From positions 248,001 to 312,000 of the forward strand of contig RXGA01000002.1 in assembly GCA_004028775.1 (NCBI GenBank): DNA of 64,000 nucleotides. The letters are read 5' to 3'. A program made the position numbers and the translations under genes. The stretch comes from Candidatus Methanosuratincola subterraneus (GTDB taxonomy: Archaea > Thermoproteota > Methanomethylicia > Methanomethylicales > Methanomethylicaceae). Numbering within the stretch: position 1 is the stretch's first letter; every line of letters begins with the position of its first letter. This document shows positions 33,813-42,775 of this stretch, piece by piece. The notes beneath the pieces are model-generated. The model was not told where the DNA came from, made no database searches, and saw only the letters and a program-made list of their open reading frames with translations.

Positions 33813-35231
33813 TCATATGAAACCTAGAACTAAGGACTTTCCGTAGGAGATCAGTGAGCCCGTCAGCGCGTCCGAGCCGGACTCTGCGTATATCCTCACG
33901 ACGCTCTCTGTACCCGACCTTCTGAAGAGGAGCCAGGATCCGTCCACGAGGATGATCTTTATGCCGTCCTTCCGGTTTACTTCGACCACCTTCCTGCCCA
34001 GGACCTCTCCCTTGGCTGCGACCTCGCCCTCGATGAGGCGGATGATGTCGCCCCCGACAGAGGCACGCAGGTCCAGCCTAGCAGAGGAGAGGCGGCCGTA
34101 CTCCGCGACCAGGTCTTGGTAAAGGCCGGCGAGTCCCTGTCCAGACGTCTTGACCGCCTCCATAAGAAGTGCCGCGGAGGCGATGCCGTCCTTCTCTGGG
34201 ATGTGGTTCACGAAGCTCATGCCGCCGCTCTCCTCCCCGCCGATGACAACCTCGCGCTCCCTGAGGAGCACCCCGATGTACTTGAACCCGACAGGAACCT
34301 CGACCACCTTCTGCCCGTGGTCATCCGCGACCCTGTCCACGAGGTGGCTCGTGGCTACAGTCCTGGCGGCGTCCCCGATCATAGACCGCCTCTCAATCAG
34401 GTGTAGGTAGACGAGGGGGAGCAGTTGGTTGACTGCCAAGAAGGTCCCGCCCCTAGTGACAGCGGTGAGGCGATCCCCGTCGCCGTCGAATGCTATCCCC
34501 AACTCGGACCCAGATGCGAGCACCCTTGACCTGAGCCCAGAGAGGTTCTCAGGGGTGGGATCAGGGATCGTCCCCCCGAAGTACGGATCTATCCTGTCCC
34601 TCACGGCATCGACGGTGGCCCCCATCTGGGTGAAGATCCTGCTCGCGAAGCCCGAGGTGGCACCGTGCATCGGATCCAGCACGATGCAGAGTCCTGAAAG
34701 GTCGCCCCTTATCAGCCCGCGGAGGTGCCTGAGGTAGTCCTCGAAGGGGTCGAGCTCGGAGATGAGTCCTGTATCGATGGTGCCGTCGGTCTTGGGAGGT
34801 TCGGGGGGGATGTGGCGCTCTATCCTGCTCGTGACCTCGGGCATCGCAGGGCCACCGTAGTCGGGTATGAACTTTATCCCGTTGTACTCAGGTGGGTTGT
34901 GCGAGGCGGTTATCATTATCGAGCCCGCGAGCGAGTACCTGACCGCGGAAAAGGCTGCCACCGGAGTCGGCACCGGGCCTGGTGGGAGGTGGGAGGCAAT
35001 CCCCTTGAAGGCGAGAACGCGGGCACACTCCCCGGCGAAATCCTTAGATTGTGCCCTGCCGTCGTATCCTATGAATACGCCCCTCTCGGGGGACCCGGAT
35101 TCGAGTATGTGCTCCGCTATCGCATAAGCGACCCGCCGGACGTTCTCGGTCGTGAAGCCCGAGTCCAGCCTGGATCGCCACCCGTCAGTGCCGAATGATA
35201 TACGCTCCCCCAAGCAAGCCCACCTGCCCAT
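33813..35231 (-). CDS. Phosphomannomutase/phosphoglucomutase family enzyme
   Basis: 472-residue alpha-D-phosphohexomutase. The four active-site loops are visible: phosphoserine loop MITASHNPPEYNGIK (Ser110), metal loop AFDGDGDRLT, sugar loop GGEESGG and phosphate loop RRSGTESVVR. Glucose-, mannose- or glucosamine-phosphate specificity cannot be read. A TTG at 35213 follows AGGTGGGC and may be the true start. Last gene of the sugar-phosphate cluster; it would connect glucose-6-phosphate to nucleotide sugars for surface glycans. Confidence 0.9.
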   Translation of the reverse strand: MGRWACLGERISFGTDGWRSRLDSGFTTENVRRVAYAIAEHILESGSPERGVFIGYDGRAQSKDFAGECARVLAFKGIASHLPPGPVPTPVAAFSAVRYSLAGSIMITASHNPPEYNGIKFIPDYGGPAMPEVTSRIERHIPPEPPKTDGTIDTGLISELDPFEDYLRHLRGLIRGDLSGLCIVLDPMHGATSGFASRIFTQMGATVDAVRDRIDPYFGGTIPDPTPENLSGLRSRVLASGSELGIAFDGDGDRLTAVTRGGTFLAVNQLLPLVYLHLIERRSMIGDAARTVATSHLVDRVADDHGQKVVEVPVGFKYIGVLLREREVVIGGEESGGMSFVNHIPEKDGIASAALLMEAVKTSGQGLAGLYQDLVAEYGRLSSARLDLRASVGGDIIRLIEGEVAAKGEVLGRKVVEVNRKDGIKIILVDGSWLLFRRSGTESVVRIYAESGSDALTGSLISYGKSLVLGFI

Positions 35232-35265
35232 TCTGAATTATCTTGCATTTACCAAGCCCGTGACG

Positions 35266-35688
35266 CTACCTGACTATTATGGTCGTGCACGGCAGGCTGA
35301 GCGCCACTGAGATCGCGACGCTCCCCATGAGGATCCCCATGCCACCTGAGTAGCCCCTTGACCCGATGATCACGCAGTCGTAGTTTCCGTCTACGGCCTC
35401 CCTGAAGATCTCGTAGGCGGTCGAGGTCTGGTTGCTCTCGGCGACCTTGAGCAGCTTCTTTGCCGAGATCCCAAAGGCGTCGCACTTGGCCGAGGCAGCC
35501 TCCAGGACAGAGTTCCCGATGCTCCTCATCTCATCTATCATCGCGGGCTTGCTGCATATGGGAGTTGGGCTGACCACGTGGATCAGTGTCAACTTGGATC
35601 CGTCCTTCATGGCGAACTCGATCGCAAGCTCGAGGGCCCTGAGGGATGCCGGGGACCCGTCTATGGGTACGAGTATCTTCTTGAACAA
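35266..35688 (-). CDS. Universal stress protein (UspA family)
   Basis: 140-residue single-domain USP. ILVPIDGSPASLRALELAIE starts the fold, and the ATP-binding motif is IIGSRGYSGGMGILMGSVAISVAL (GxRG..G then GS.A). A stand-alone nucleotide-binding stress protein; partner unknown. It is embedded between gap (4 bases upstream) and the phosphohexomutase gene, so it is co-transcribed with glycolytic genes. Confidence 0.93.
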   Translation of the reverse strand: MFKKILVPIDGSPASLRALELAIEFAMKDGSKLTLIHVVSPTPICSKPAMIDEMRSIGNSVLEAASAKCDAFGISAKKLLKVAESNQTSTAYEIFREAVDGNYDCVIIGSRGYSGGMGILMGSVAISVALSLPCTTIIVR

Positions 35689-35692
35689 GGCT

Positions 35693-36715
35693 TCAGGTTC
35701 CCCCCAGCCCCAGGCTCTCGTCGGTCATCCTCATCGACTCCTCGGCGGTCCCGCAGAGGTTGGTCATCGCCCTTATCGCGTCGATGTTCTCCGGGACGAC
35801 TATCGACTCCTGGTGGACGGCCTGTGTCAGGTAAACCTCCTTTCCGAAGGACTTGATCGACTCCTTGAAGACAACGAGCTCGGGCATGTCGTACCTCCGC
35901 CTGCCGAGGTCCCTCGCGTACTCGATCACCTGTGCAGTCGAGTCGATCCCCTCGGATGCGGAGACCACCCTTATCCTCGGATACTTGGAGAGGGCGGAGA
36001 GGATCCCCGCCTCGGTCGCCTCCTTCTGCAGCTCTAAGTTAAGCCAGTGGACGTGCATCAAGGTGGTCGGGACGGCGAAAGCCGACGTCGTTATGTCGAT
36101 ATTGGGGAGGACCTTCTGGACGTCCGGTCCGTGGTGCGATGGGATGCTCACGGGATCGGGAAGGATGCTGTTTATCGGACCCTTCTTGTCTTCCGATGGG
36201 TCGGCACCCCTCCTGATGAGGACCACGCGCGCCTTTCTGATACCGAATTCGGTGTCAATCGCATGTATGGACCTGCAAAGCCCGGTGGTGTTGCAGGAAA
36301 CGACCCTGACCAGGTCCCTGCCTAAAGCCTCCTTGTAGTTGCAGGCCGCGTTGAACGAGAAGCCCGCTACCTCGTGCTTCTCGCCGCCCTGGAATATCGC
36401 CTTTACTTTGTGCTTCTCGTAAAGGGGCTTGTAGGTCGCCCCGATCTTCCCGGGCGTGCAGTCGACTATCACGTCGACCTCCCTCAGGAGGTCCTCCAGC
36501 GTCCCCTGGACCTCAGCCCCTGCATCCTTGAATGCCTGCAGCTTCTCAGCTGACGCGGCATAGACCTTTATCCCCTTCTGCCTTGCCATCCTAGCCTCGA
36601 AGTTGGGCTTGGTCTTGGTGACTCCAGCCAGAATCATGTCCCGCTGCATGAGTACTGCGTCAGCAACCCTCTTGCCTATTGTGCCGTATCCGTTTATGCC
36701 TACCCTAACCTTCAT
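35693..36715 (-). CDS. gap: Type II archaeal glyceraldehyde-3-phosphate dehydrogenase
   Basis: 340 residues, phosphorylating NAD(P)-dependent enzyme that interconverts glyceraldehyde-3-phosphate and 1,3-bisphosphoglycerate. N-terminal Rossmann motif GINGYGTIGKRVADAV; catalytic Cys in RVVSCNTTGLCR; further archaeal features SIPSHHGPDV and MHVHWLNLEL. ATG at 36715 was chosen over the GTG one codon upstream. Thirteen to sixteen bases follow pgk, so the two consecutive glycolytic enzymes are co-expressed. Confidence 0.95.
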   Translation of the reverse strand: MKVRVGINGYGTIGKRVADAVLMQRDMILAGVTKTKPNFEARMARQKGIKVYAASAEKLQAFKDAGAEVQGTLEDLLREVDVIVDCTPGKIGATYKPLYEKHKVKAIFQGGEKHEVAGFSFNAACNYKEALGRDLVRVVSCNTTGLCRSIHAIDTEFGIRKARVVLIRRGADPSEDKKGPINSILPDPVSIPSHHGPDVQKVLPNIDITTSAFAVPTTLMHVHWLNLELQKEATEAGILSALSKYPRIRVVSASEGIDSTAQVIEYARDLGRRRYDMPELVVFKESIKSFGKEVYLTQAVHQESIVVPENIDAIRAMTNLCGTAEESMRMTDESLGLGGT

Positions 36716-36731
36716 CACATAGCCCCCAAAA

Positions 36732-37979
36732 TCACTTGTCTGAGTTAAACTTCTGCTTGGATGCTATTAAGACTTCCAATGCAGGGAGCTTCTCCCCGGA
36801 GAGGAAAGTGATGAAGGCTCCGCCCCCTGTGCTGAAGTAGCCAATCTTTTCTGCGATGCCGAGCCTCTCGGAGATCGCCCTGAGGTGCCCGCCGCCCAGG
36901 AGGGAGACCGCCCTGCTGCTCACCAGCGCCTGCAGGAGACCCTCAGATCCGCGGGCAAACCTCGGATCCTCGATGTAGCCCGCAGGACCCCTCATTATGA
37001 CGGTCTTTGCATCCCTCAGCAGCGCCGAATACATCGAGATCGTTGACTCGCCGATGTCGTAGATGGGCGAATCGTCCGGAATGCGGTCGAGCGGGGCCTC
37101 GACGCGCGCATCACCCTTGAGGTATGCGATGTCCACAGGGGTCAGAATCATGTCCCCGTACTTCTTCAGCAGCGCCTCTGCGCGGGGCAGCAGCGCATTG
37201 AGCCCCTTCCCCTCCATGATCTTGGTCGTCGCCTTGCCTACGCGCTTACCCTGGGCGATGAGGAAGAGGTGGGATATGAGCCCAGTCAGCAGGACCTTGT
37301 CGGCGAGCCCCTTGGGGAGGAGGGTCTCCATCAGCTGGACCGAGTCAGGGACCTTGCCCCCGCCCAGCACGAATATGCAGGGCTTCGAGGAGGGCTCGAA
37401 GAGGCTGCTCAGTATCTCGACCTCCCTCTGGAGCAGCCTGCCGCCCGCCGAAGGCATGACCATCGGGAAACCCACAAGAGAAGGGTGGGATCGGTGGGCG
37501 GTCGCGAACGCGTCGTTCACGTAGACGGAGAAGAGCGGGCTGAGGATCTTCACGAGGAAGGTCTTGGCCTGCGCCTCGGGGACCTTCTCGATGTTCTCCT
37601 CGGAGTAGAAACGCGTGTTCTCAAGCAAGAGGACCTCGCCGGGCTTCATCGATGAGATCTGCGACCTTGCATATGGCCCGAAGAGATCCTCCACATAGTT
37701 GACTTCCATCCCGAGGTGCCTCGAGAGTATGATCGAATGCGCCCCCAGCGTTGTGAAGTCGCTGTCGCCAGGCCTCCCCTGGTGAGCGAGTATGGCTACC
37801 GATGCCCCGAGCTTGATCAGCTCCTTCACTGTCTGGGCGTGGCTCCTTATCCGGGTGTCGTCGAGGATATTGCCTGTCTTAGGATCAATCGGCGAATTTA
37901 TGTCAACCCTGAGCAGGACCTTCTTGCCTTCAAAATTGAAGTCGTCCATCGTGTAGAACGGGAGAGAGCGGAGTTGCAT
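36732..37979 (-). CDS. pgk: Phosphoglycerate kinase
   Basis: 415-residue enzyme transferring phosphate from 1,3-bisphosphoglycerate to ADP. Signatures: KVLLRVDINSPID near the N-terminus, substrate Arg in AHQGRPG, LLENTRFYSEE, VNDAFATAHRSHPSLVG, and the nucleotide loop region GGGKVPDSV and STGGGAFITFLSG. ATG 37979 is chosen because GTGAGG lies just upstream; a longer reading starts at 38012. Belongs to the pgi-pgk-gap-usp-pmm run. Confidence 0.95.
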   Translation of the reverse strand: MQLRSLPFYTMDDFNFEGKKVLLRVDINSPIDPKTGNILDDTRIRSHAQTVKELIKLGASVAILAHQGRPGDSDFTTLGAHSIILSRHLGMEVNYVEDLFGPYARSQISSMKPGEVLLLENTRFYSEENIEKVPEAQAKTFLVKILSPLFSVYVNDAFATAHRSHPSLVGFPMVMPSAGGRLLQREVEILSSLFEPSSKPCIFVLGGGKVPDSVQLMETLLPKGLADKVLLTGLISHLFLIAQGKRVGKATTKIMEGKGLNALLPRAEALLKKYGDMILTPVDIAYLKGDARVEAPLDRIPDDSPIYDIGESTISMYSALLRDAKTVIMRGPAGYIEDPRFARGSEGLLQALVSSRAVSLLGGGHLRAISERLGIAEKIGYFSTGGGAFITFLSGEKLPALEVLIASKQKFNSDK

Positions 37980-38047
37980 ACGCCTCACTGACCACAAATG
38001 ATAATCTGCCATTTAAAAGATTTAAGGTCTGACTATAACCGACAGGC

Positions 38048-38803
38048 TCATTGCCCCTTGCAGTACCTTGCTCCTATCCTGGTCGGGTCGTTCAGGAAGG
38101 AGTAGCTCTTCGGGCAGCATATGAAGTCAGTGTAAATGTCCTTCGAAACTGGGTACTTGGCATCGGACCGGGTCGGCTTTGGCGGGGCAGGGTAGTTCGG
38201 GTTCGGCTCAAGTTCGCCATTCTCCAACAGGTAGTACGAGGCGCCGCGGAGCTCCTTGTAGGGTCCGTAGTCCGATGAGAATCGGTTTGAGACCAAGTTT
38301 GCCATGACCAGGGGGCACCCCCCCACGTTAACCGTCACATGGCCGTAGTTCGGCGGTATCAGCACCGCATCCCCGGGACCTGCTTCGACGACGAGGAAAT
38401 CGGACACCTGCGCACTTCCGCGCTGTAGCCTCTGGAGGAGGTAGACCGCCCTCCCGTTGAGCACCTGGTACAGCTCGGGGTAAGAGAGACCGGGCATGGC
38501 ATCGGGGTGTATGTGACCAAGTGTCTTGTTTGGTTCCCTGTCCAGGAGGCAGTAGTCCATCACGGTGAGGTCGAACCTCACTGAGTGCATCCTGAAAGTC
38601 TCGCTGTGCATCGGATCTGCGACGACAGACCGGTACATCATGTACAGCACCTTGCCAGAATTCTGATCGTTCACGAAAGCAGGGTTCCTCAGCACTGGCT
38701 TCAGGTCCCGGAGCAGCCTCGGTTCGCCCTTTAGCGGCATACCGTTCAGGGTCAACGCCAGCCCCTCACCCAACTCGAGCTTGCCGAACGGATAATTGAT
38801 CAC
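38048..38803 (-). CDS. pgi: Cupin-type glucose-6-phosphate isomerase
   Basis: 251-residue archaeal cupin isomerase (fructose-6-phosphate/glucose-6-phosphate), unrelated to the bacterial enzyme. The metal ligands are seen in GHIHPDAMPGLSYPELYQVL (HxH and Glu) and NYGHVTVNVG (His). GTG at 38803 follows AGGTGGTGC and gives MINYPFGKLE; the frame is open further upstream. Cupin PGI is known mostly from euryarchaeal lineages, so it is a modest lineage hint. First gene of the glycolytic cluster. Confidence 0.93.
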   Translation of the reverse strand: MINYPFGKLELGEGLALTLNGMPLKGEPRLLRDLKPVLRNPAFVNDQNSGKVLYMMYRSVVADPMHSETFRMHSVRFDLTVMDYCLLDREPNKTLGHIHPDAMPGLSYPELYQVLNGRAVYLLQRLQRGSAQVSDFLVVEAGPGDAVLIPPNYGHVTVNVGGCPLVMANLVSNRFSSDYGPYKELRGASYYLLENGELEPNPNYPAPPKPTRSDAKYPVSKDIYTDFICCPKSYSFLNDPTRIGARYCKGQ

Positions 38804-38940
38804 TTGAAGAAGCACCACCTGAAGATAAAAGGTCAAAAGTCCGTTAAAAACTCGATCTGGAAAAACGATCGGCTAGTTGAATGGCATACAGTGGAAGAAA
38901 AAAGCGGTCCAAAAATCGGACTGGGTGGCCTTGAAAATGA

Positions 38941-38978
38941 TAAAAAAGAAAAAATGATTGCATTCCTGGATGCAATCA
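38941..38978 (-). terminator. Intrinsic-type terminator of the TRAM gene
   Basis: Nine-base stem TGATTGCAT/ATGCAATCA with a six-base loop (38955-38978), followed on the minus strand by TTTTTTCTTTTTTA (38941-38954). It begins 6 bases after the TRAM stop. Confidence 0.75.
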
Positions 38979-38984
38979 AACTAC

Positions 38985-39236
38985 TTACTGTACGACTTCA
39001 GCTGTTGCGAAACGGTTTGAGATCTTCGAGATCTTGATCTTGACATGGTCGCCTGCCTTGGTGTTCGGGACGAACACTACAAAGCCCTCTATGCGAGCGA
39101 TTCCCTCGCCGCGCCTGCTGACTTCCTTGATGTCCACTTCGTATTCCTTGCCCTCTTCTACAGGCTTGGGGCCGAAGTTGGCTGGACCGCGTCTCGGACC
39201 TCCGAATCTCCGTGCGCCTTCACGGTAGTATCCCAC
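38985..39236 (-). CDS. Stand-alone TRAM-domain RNA-binding protein
   Basis: 83 residues. A basic Gly/Arg/Pro-rich N-terminal arm (ARRFGGPRRGPANFGPK) precedes a complete TRAM beta-barrel (EEGKEYEVDIKEVSRRGEGIARIEGFVVFVPNTKAGD). Single-TRAM proteins act as RNA chaperones in methanogenic archaea. It has its own TATA (ACATATATTAAG region near 39335) and terminator, consistent with an abundant, monocistronic mRNA. Confidence 0.9.
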   Translation of the reverse strand: MGYYREGARRFGGPRRGPANFGPKPVEEGKEYEVDIKEVSRRGEGIARIEGFVVFVPNTKAGDHVKIKISKISNRFATAEVVQ

Positions 39237-39398
39237 ATGCTTCCCTCCTTTCTTTCCTTTCCTTGGGCGCGCAAAAGAAGCTGAAAAAATTCAGTTCCTT
39301 CGGCAATCCCTGTTCGAATGAAAACCAACCACATATATTAAGTTATGCATTCGCGGTTGCATCGGATTGCCCCCTCCCCCAGGCAGCCCCGGGGCGGA

Positions 39399-41189
39399 TC
39401 ACTCGACCTTCTTCAGCTGCCGCCTGTACATCTCGACTATCTCCTGGACGGTCGTGGCATCCTCTGGGCTCTTCTCGTCCCTCCATCTTCCGGTGAATCT
39501 AGGGAACCTGATCGCGAGCCCCGACCCCTCCCGGATGGTTCCCATGCCGCATGTGTGGATGGGTGAGAGGGTTATCTCTGCGCCCCTGACCTCGAGCACC
39601 TTCGAAGGGGTCAGCCATATGTCAGGGATCAGCTTCGAGTCCACCCTGGCGTGCTTGTGGGTTATCATGCTTTTCTCAAAGATCGACCGCATGTTCTGGA
39701 TCTCCTCGTCGCTGAAACCAGTGCTGCACTTGCATACCGTCCTGAACATGTCCTCCGCAGGGTCGTAGGCCGCAAGGAGGAGTGTGCCTATTTTTCCGGC
39801 CCTCCTCCCGGTGCCCCAGTAGGCCCCGACGGCCACCAGGTCCACCGAATCTTGCATCTCGCTCCTGTAGTCGCGCTTGTACTTTATCCAGAGCCACCCC
39901 CTAGCCCCTGCCTTGTATATGGAGGACCCGTCCAACGACTTCGCCACAAGACCCTCGCACCCCTCGCTGATCGCCTCCTCGAAGAACTCTTCCAAGGATC
40001 GGGGGTTGTCGACGACTCTTTGCGTCGCCAACGAGATCCTCTCGCTCTCCTTCGTTATTTCTCTCAGAACCCCGCGCCTCACAGGGTAAGGCTCGAGGGT
40101 CAAATCCCTGCCGTCAACATAAAGGGCATCGAAGAGCCTGAGCGCTGCAGGGTATGCCTGCATTGCCTCCTCGACGCCGTATTTCCTCCTCCGATGCATC
40201 AGCTCCTGGAACGGGAGCATCTCACCTGTCGAGGGGTCCACTGCGACGATCTCCCCCTCCACGATGAAGGTCTTGGAGGAGACGCTCCTCGAGGCAAGCT
40301 CAGCGACATCAGGGTAGTGCCCGTTGATGTTCTCGAGCCGCCGCGAGAAGAGATTCACCTTGCCCTCTTCACCACGGTGTATCTGGACCCTCTCCCCGTC
40401 GTACTTGTACTCGACCGCGCACCTGCCTCCCATCTTCTCCAAGATCTCCTCGGGTGCCGAGAGGCGCTCGGCAAGCATCGGCCTTATCGGCCTCCCGGGA
40501 ACGGGTTTCGTTTGAGCCAGTGCGGCAAGCCCCCCGGTTGCGAGTGATTTGGCTATTGCCCCAAGGTCGCTGGTGAGGTTGTATGCACGCTCGATCACTT
40601 CCCTGGCATCCTTGGATCCTGTGAACGCGATTGAGAGCGCGTCGAGTATCGTCATGTCCGCAACGCCAAGGCGCATCGCCCCAGAGACGGTCCTTACTAT
40701 GTAAAGGGCTTCCCTTGGCGAGGCGTCCCTCAGAAGGTCGGAGAGGAGGCGGAGCTTCTCCTCCTGGGATCCCTCGCCCTGGGACCTCGCTATTCGGTCA
40801 AGCACGCTGTAGACCTTCTCCACGGTAACCTTCTCCTTTGAATGATCCCCGGAGAAGAATTGGAGCGTGACCTGCTTCTTCCCCCTTGAGAGCAGGCTTT
40901 CGGCAACCTTTCCCAGGTCGCCGAGCTTCTTGTAGAGCGAAGTGACATCAGACTCGGCCGCTGCTACCGCCTGCGATATGCTGCGTATTATCAGGCGGTC
41001 TGCCACCCCCAGCTCGAGCGGTATGAACTCGGGGTAGAGCCTGCCCTGCGTGAGGTAGACGGCCTTGTCGATCAAGTCGCTCGGGCAGCGCTTGAAGAAA
41101 TCGACCAGGATCTCGGTCATCTCCAAGCGCTTCGTGGTGGCGCTGAGTCTGTCATATACATCCACCAGATCGGCGTAGAGCAAAGGCAT
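39399..41189 (-). CDS. lig: ATP-dependent DNA ligase, archaeal LigI type
   Basis: 596 residues, the normal length. N-terminal DNA-binding domain (about 1-225), adenylation domain with the nucleotidyl-Lys motif I EYKYDGERVQIHR, motif III in LFDALYVDGRDLT, motif IV EGLVAKSLD, motif V WLWIKYKRDY, and an OB-fold C-terminus ending in FPRFTGRWRDEKSPEDA. It seals nicks in replication and repair. I chose ATG 41189 (MPLLYADLVDVYDRL); the frame runs upstream to 41255. Divergent from the HAD gene. Confidence 0.95.
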   Translation of the reverse strand: MPLLYADLVDVYDRLSATTKRLEMTEILVDFFKRCPSDLIDKAVYLTQGRLYPEFIPLELGVADRLIIRSISQAVAAAESDVTSLYKKLGDLGKVAESLLSRGKKQVTLQFFSGDHSKEKVTVEKVYSVLDRIARSQGEGSQEEKLRLLSDLLRDASPREALYIVRTVSGAMRLGVADMTILDALSIAFTGSKDAREVIERAYNLTSDLGAIAKSLATGGLAALAQTKPVPGRPIRPMLAERLSAPEEILEKMGGRCAVEYKYDGERVQIHRGEEGKVNLFSRRLENINGHYPDVAELASRSVSSKTFIVEGEIVAVDPSTGEMLPFQELMHRRRKYGVEEAMQAYPAALRLFDALYVDGRDLTLEPYPVRRGVLREITKESERISLATQRVVDNPRSLEEFFEEAISEGCEGLVAKSLDGSSIYKAGARGWLWIKYKRDYRSEMQDSVDLVAVGAYWGTGRRAGKIGTLLLAAYDPAEDMFRTVCKCSTGFSDEEIQNMRSIFEKSMITHKHARVDSKLIPDIWLTPSKVLEVRGAEITLSPIHTCGMGTIREGSGLAIRFPRFTGRWRDEKSPEDATTVQEIVEMYRRQLKKVE

Positions 41190-41288
41190 AAGGGTCAAGC
41201 ACCTGCCAAGATCAGCAGTAATTAATAACCGGCAACTCTTTATGTACTTATTCAATCAGTCTGTGCTCTTCCCGAGGTGCGGTTTGTA

Positions 41289-41954
41289 ATGAGGGCAGTG
41301 ATCTTCGACATGGACGGCGTGCTCGTCAATTTCAACATCGACAGCAGGAAGATCAAGTCCGAGATCATAGAGTACTTCGAGGAGAATGGGTTCCCGAGCG
41401 GAGCATTATCGCCAGCCCTCCCATTTTCCAAGATCAAGGAAGAGGTCGAGAGGCACTTCTCTTTGAAGGGTATGAGCAGGGACGAGATCCTCGAGATCCT
41501 GAGGGCAGCTGAGGGGATGGCTGTTGAGCATGAGGTCGAGGCCGCCAAGACGACGAGGCTCCTCCCAGGGGCAAAGGAGGCTTTGTCCGAGCTGAAATCG
41601 ATGGGGTTAAGGCTCGCGGTATTCACCTACAACAATTCAAAGGCAGTCAGGTTAGCGTTGGAAAGGCTAGGTGTCGAGGGCTACTTCGACGCGGTTGTTT
41701 CGAGGGACCAGGTAGAGAACCCCAAACCAAGCCCGTGCCATCTGCGGAGGGTGCTTGAGCTCCTCGGCGTATCCGCGAACGAGGCTTTAGTCGTCGGGGA
41801 CAGCGAGATGGACATCAAGCCAGCCAAGGAGCTCGGCGTCAAGGTCGCGGCGATAACCACCGGGGTTAGGACCGAGGAAGAGCTCAGGGCGCACTCTCCG
41901 GATTACATAGTGGATGGGCTGCCAGAAGTCGTCGAGATCGTCAGGAGGGGTTGA
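41289..41954 (+). CDS. HAD-superfamily phosphatase
   Basis: 221 residues. HAD motif I FDMDGVLVNF, motif II FTYNNSKAV, motif III NPKPSPCH and motif IV VVGDSEMDIKP are all present, with a helical cap between residues 15 and 80. Resembles phosphoglycolate phosphatase/beta-phosphoglucomutase subfamily I; substrate unknown. ATG 41289 follows GAGGTGCGG. Divergent from ligase, which may point to 2-phosphoglycolate removal after DNA repair, but this is weak. Confidence 0.87.
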   Translation: MRAVIFDMDGVLVNFNIDSRKIKSEIIEYFEENGFPSGALSPALPFSKIKEEVERHFSLKGMSRDEILEILRAAEGMAVEHEVEAAKTTRLLPGAKEALSELKSMGLRLAVFTYNNSKAVRLALERLGVEGYFDAVVSRDQVENPKPSPCHLRRVLELLGVSANEALVVGDSEMDIKPAKELGVKVAAITTGVRTEEELRAHSPDYIVDGLPEVVEIVRRG

Positions 41955-41968
41955 GCGCCTGATTCAGC

Positions 41969-42700
41969 TCAGCCCTTCGTCTTCTCAAGCATCCGCTCGA
42001 ATGTCCACCTTATCGAGCTCCGTATCTCCCGGAGACGCGAGTCGTCGTCAAGGTTGCTGATCCTGATCTCCCTAAGCGTCTCGCCGTCGAGGACAAGGTT
42101 GTGCTCTATTATCGACATCGGATCCTTGGATCCTGCGTCGACAGCCATCTCGTCCTTCCTTCTCATCTCTCCCAACACCCTGTCAATGAAGAAAGTTTGG
42201 AACGGCGGAGTCCTCACATTCAAGTGGAGATCCGGCGCAGGGACGATCCTGACCCAGGACCTCCCAACGAATATGGTCCCCAGATCCTCCCCAGTCTTGG
42301 ACTTTATTGGGAAAGGCTGCTCCTCCTCGAACCCATGTTCAGGTTCCTTGGCTGGCTGCGGCCTTGCCGCGCCGGTGCCGGTTATGGGCTCAGCCGCCGG
42401 TGCCGGTGGGGCGGCTGCCTGTGCCGGTTCCGGGGGACGGGCAGTGGCAGTGGCAGTGGCAGTGGCGGCGGGGCGCTCTTGTGCGGCTGGCTTCATAGCC
42501 GCTGCTTGCACTTGCGGGTACTCCTCCTTCGGAGCTGCCTCCACCAGCCTGCTTGCTGGTCTGAAGCTCACCTTCGCAAGAGCTTCGTCGATCAGTCTGA
42601 GGTTGATTCTGCAGAGAGCCAGCTCCTTCTCGAGCTTGGAGACTTTCTCCTCCAAGGATCGCTTGAGTTCTGCTAGATCCTCGGTTTCCCTTTCAGACAA
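41969..42700 (-). CDS. Unrecognised coiled-coil protein with Ala/Pro/Thr linker
   Basis: 243 residues if the TTG at 42700 is used; GGAAGGTGATC just upstream is a strong ribosome site. Three parts: an N-terminal coiled coil (residues about 7-35, ELKRSLEEKVSKLEKELA), a low-complexity Ala/Pro/Thr linker (about 62-115), and a conserved-looking C-terminal domain (GTIFVGRSWVRIVPAPDLHL then RIDRVL-like FIDRVLGEMRRKDEM). The linker is encoded partly by tandem hexanucleotides. It may be a scaffold or chromosome/cell-division-associated protein; function unknown. Confidence 0.6.
   Translation of the reverse strand: MSERETEDLAELKRSLEEKVSKLEKELALCRINLRLIDEALAKVSFRPASRLVEAAPKEEYPQVQAAAMKPAAQERPAATATATATARPPEPAQAAAPPAPAAEPITGTGAARPQPAKEPEHGFEEEQPFPIKSKTGEDLGTIFVGRSWVRIVPAPDLHLNVRTPPFQTFFIDRVLGEMRRKDEMAVDAGSKDPMSIIEHNLVLDGETLREIRISNLDDDSRLREIRSSIRWTFERMLEKTKG
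42441..42464. repeat. Tandem GGCAGT hexanucleotide repeat, four units
   Basis: Four perfect copies encode alternating Ala-Thr in the linker of the coiled-coil protein. In-frame unit gain or loss would change linker length without breaking the gene. GCCGGT-type repeats lie nearby at about 42370-42435. Confidence 0.8.
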
Positions 42701-42775
42701 AAATGGATCACCTTCCAAACAGATGTGAAACGGTAGAAGGTCCAAGCAGATAAAGCTTAAGCAGATTCAAACACT

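Noticed and set aside
39300-39320. tRNA T-loop-like TGTTCGAATGA
   Set aside because: No matching acceptor or anticodon stems around it; it is in the leader of the TRAM gene.
42441-42464. GGCAGT repeats as a CRISPR or mobile-element end
   Set aside because: They are in frame in a protein linker and have no spacers or inverted termini.
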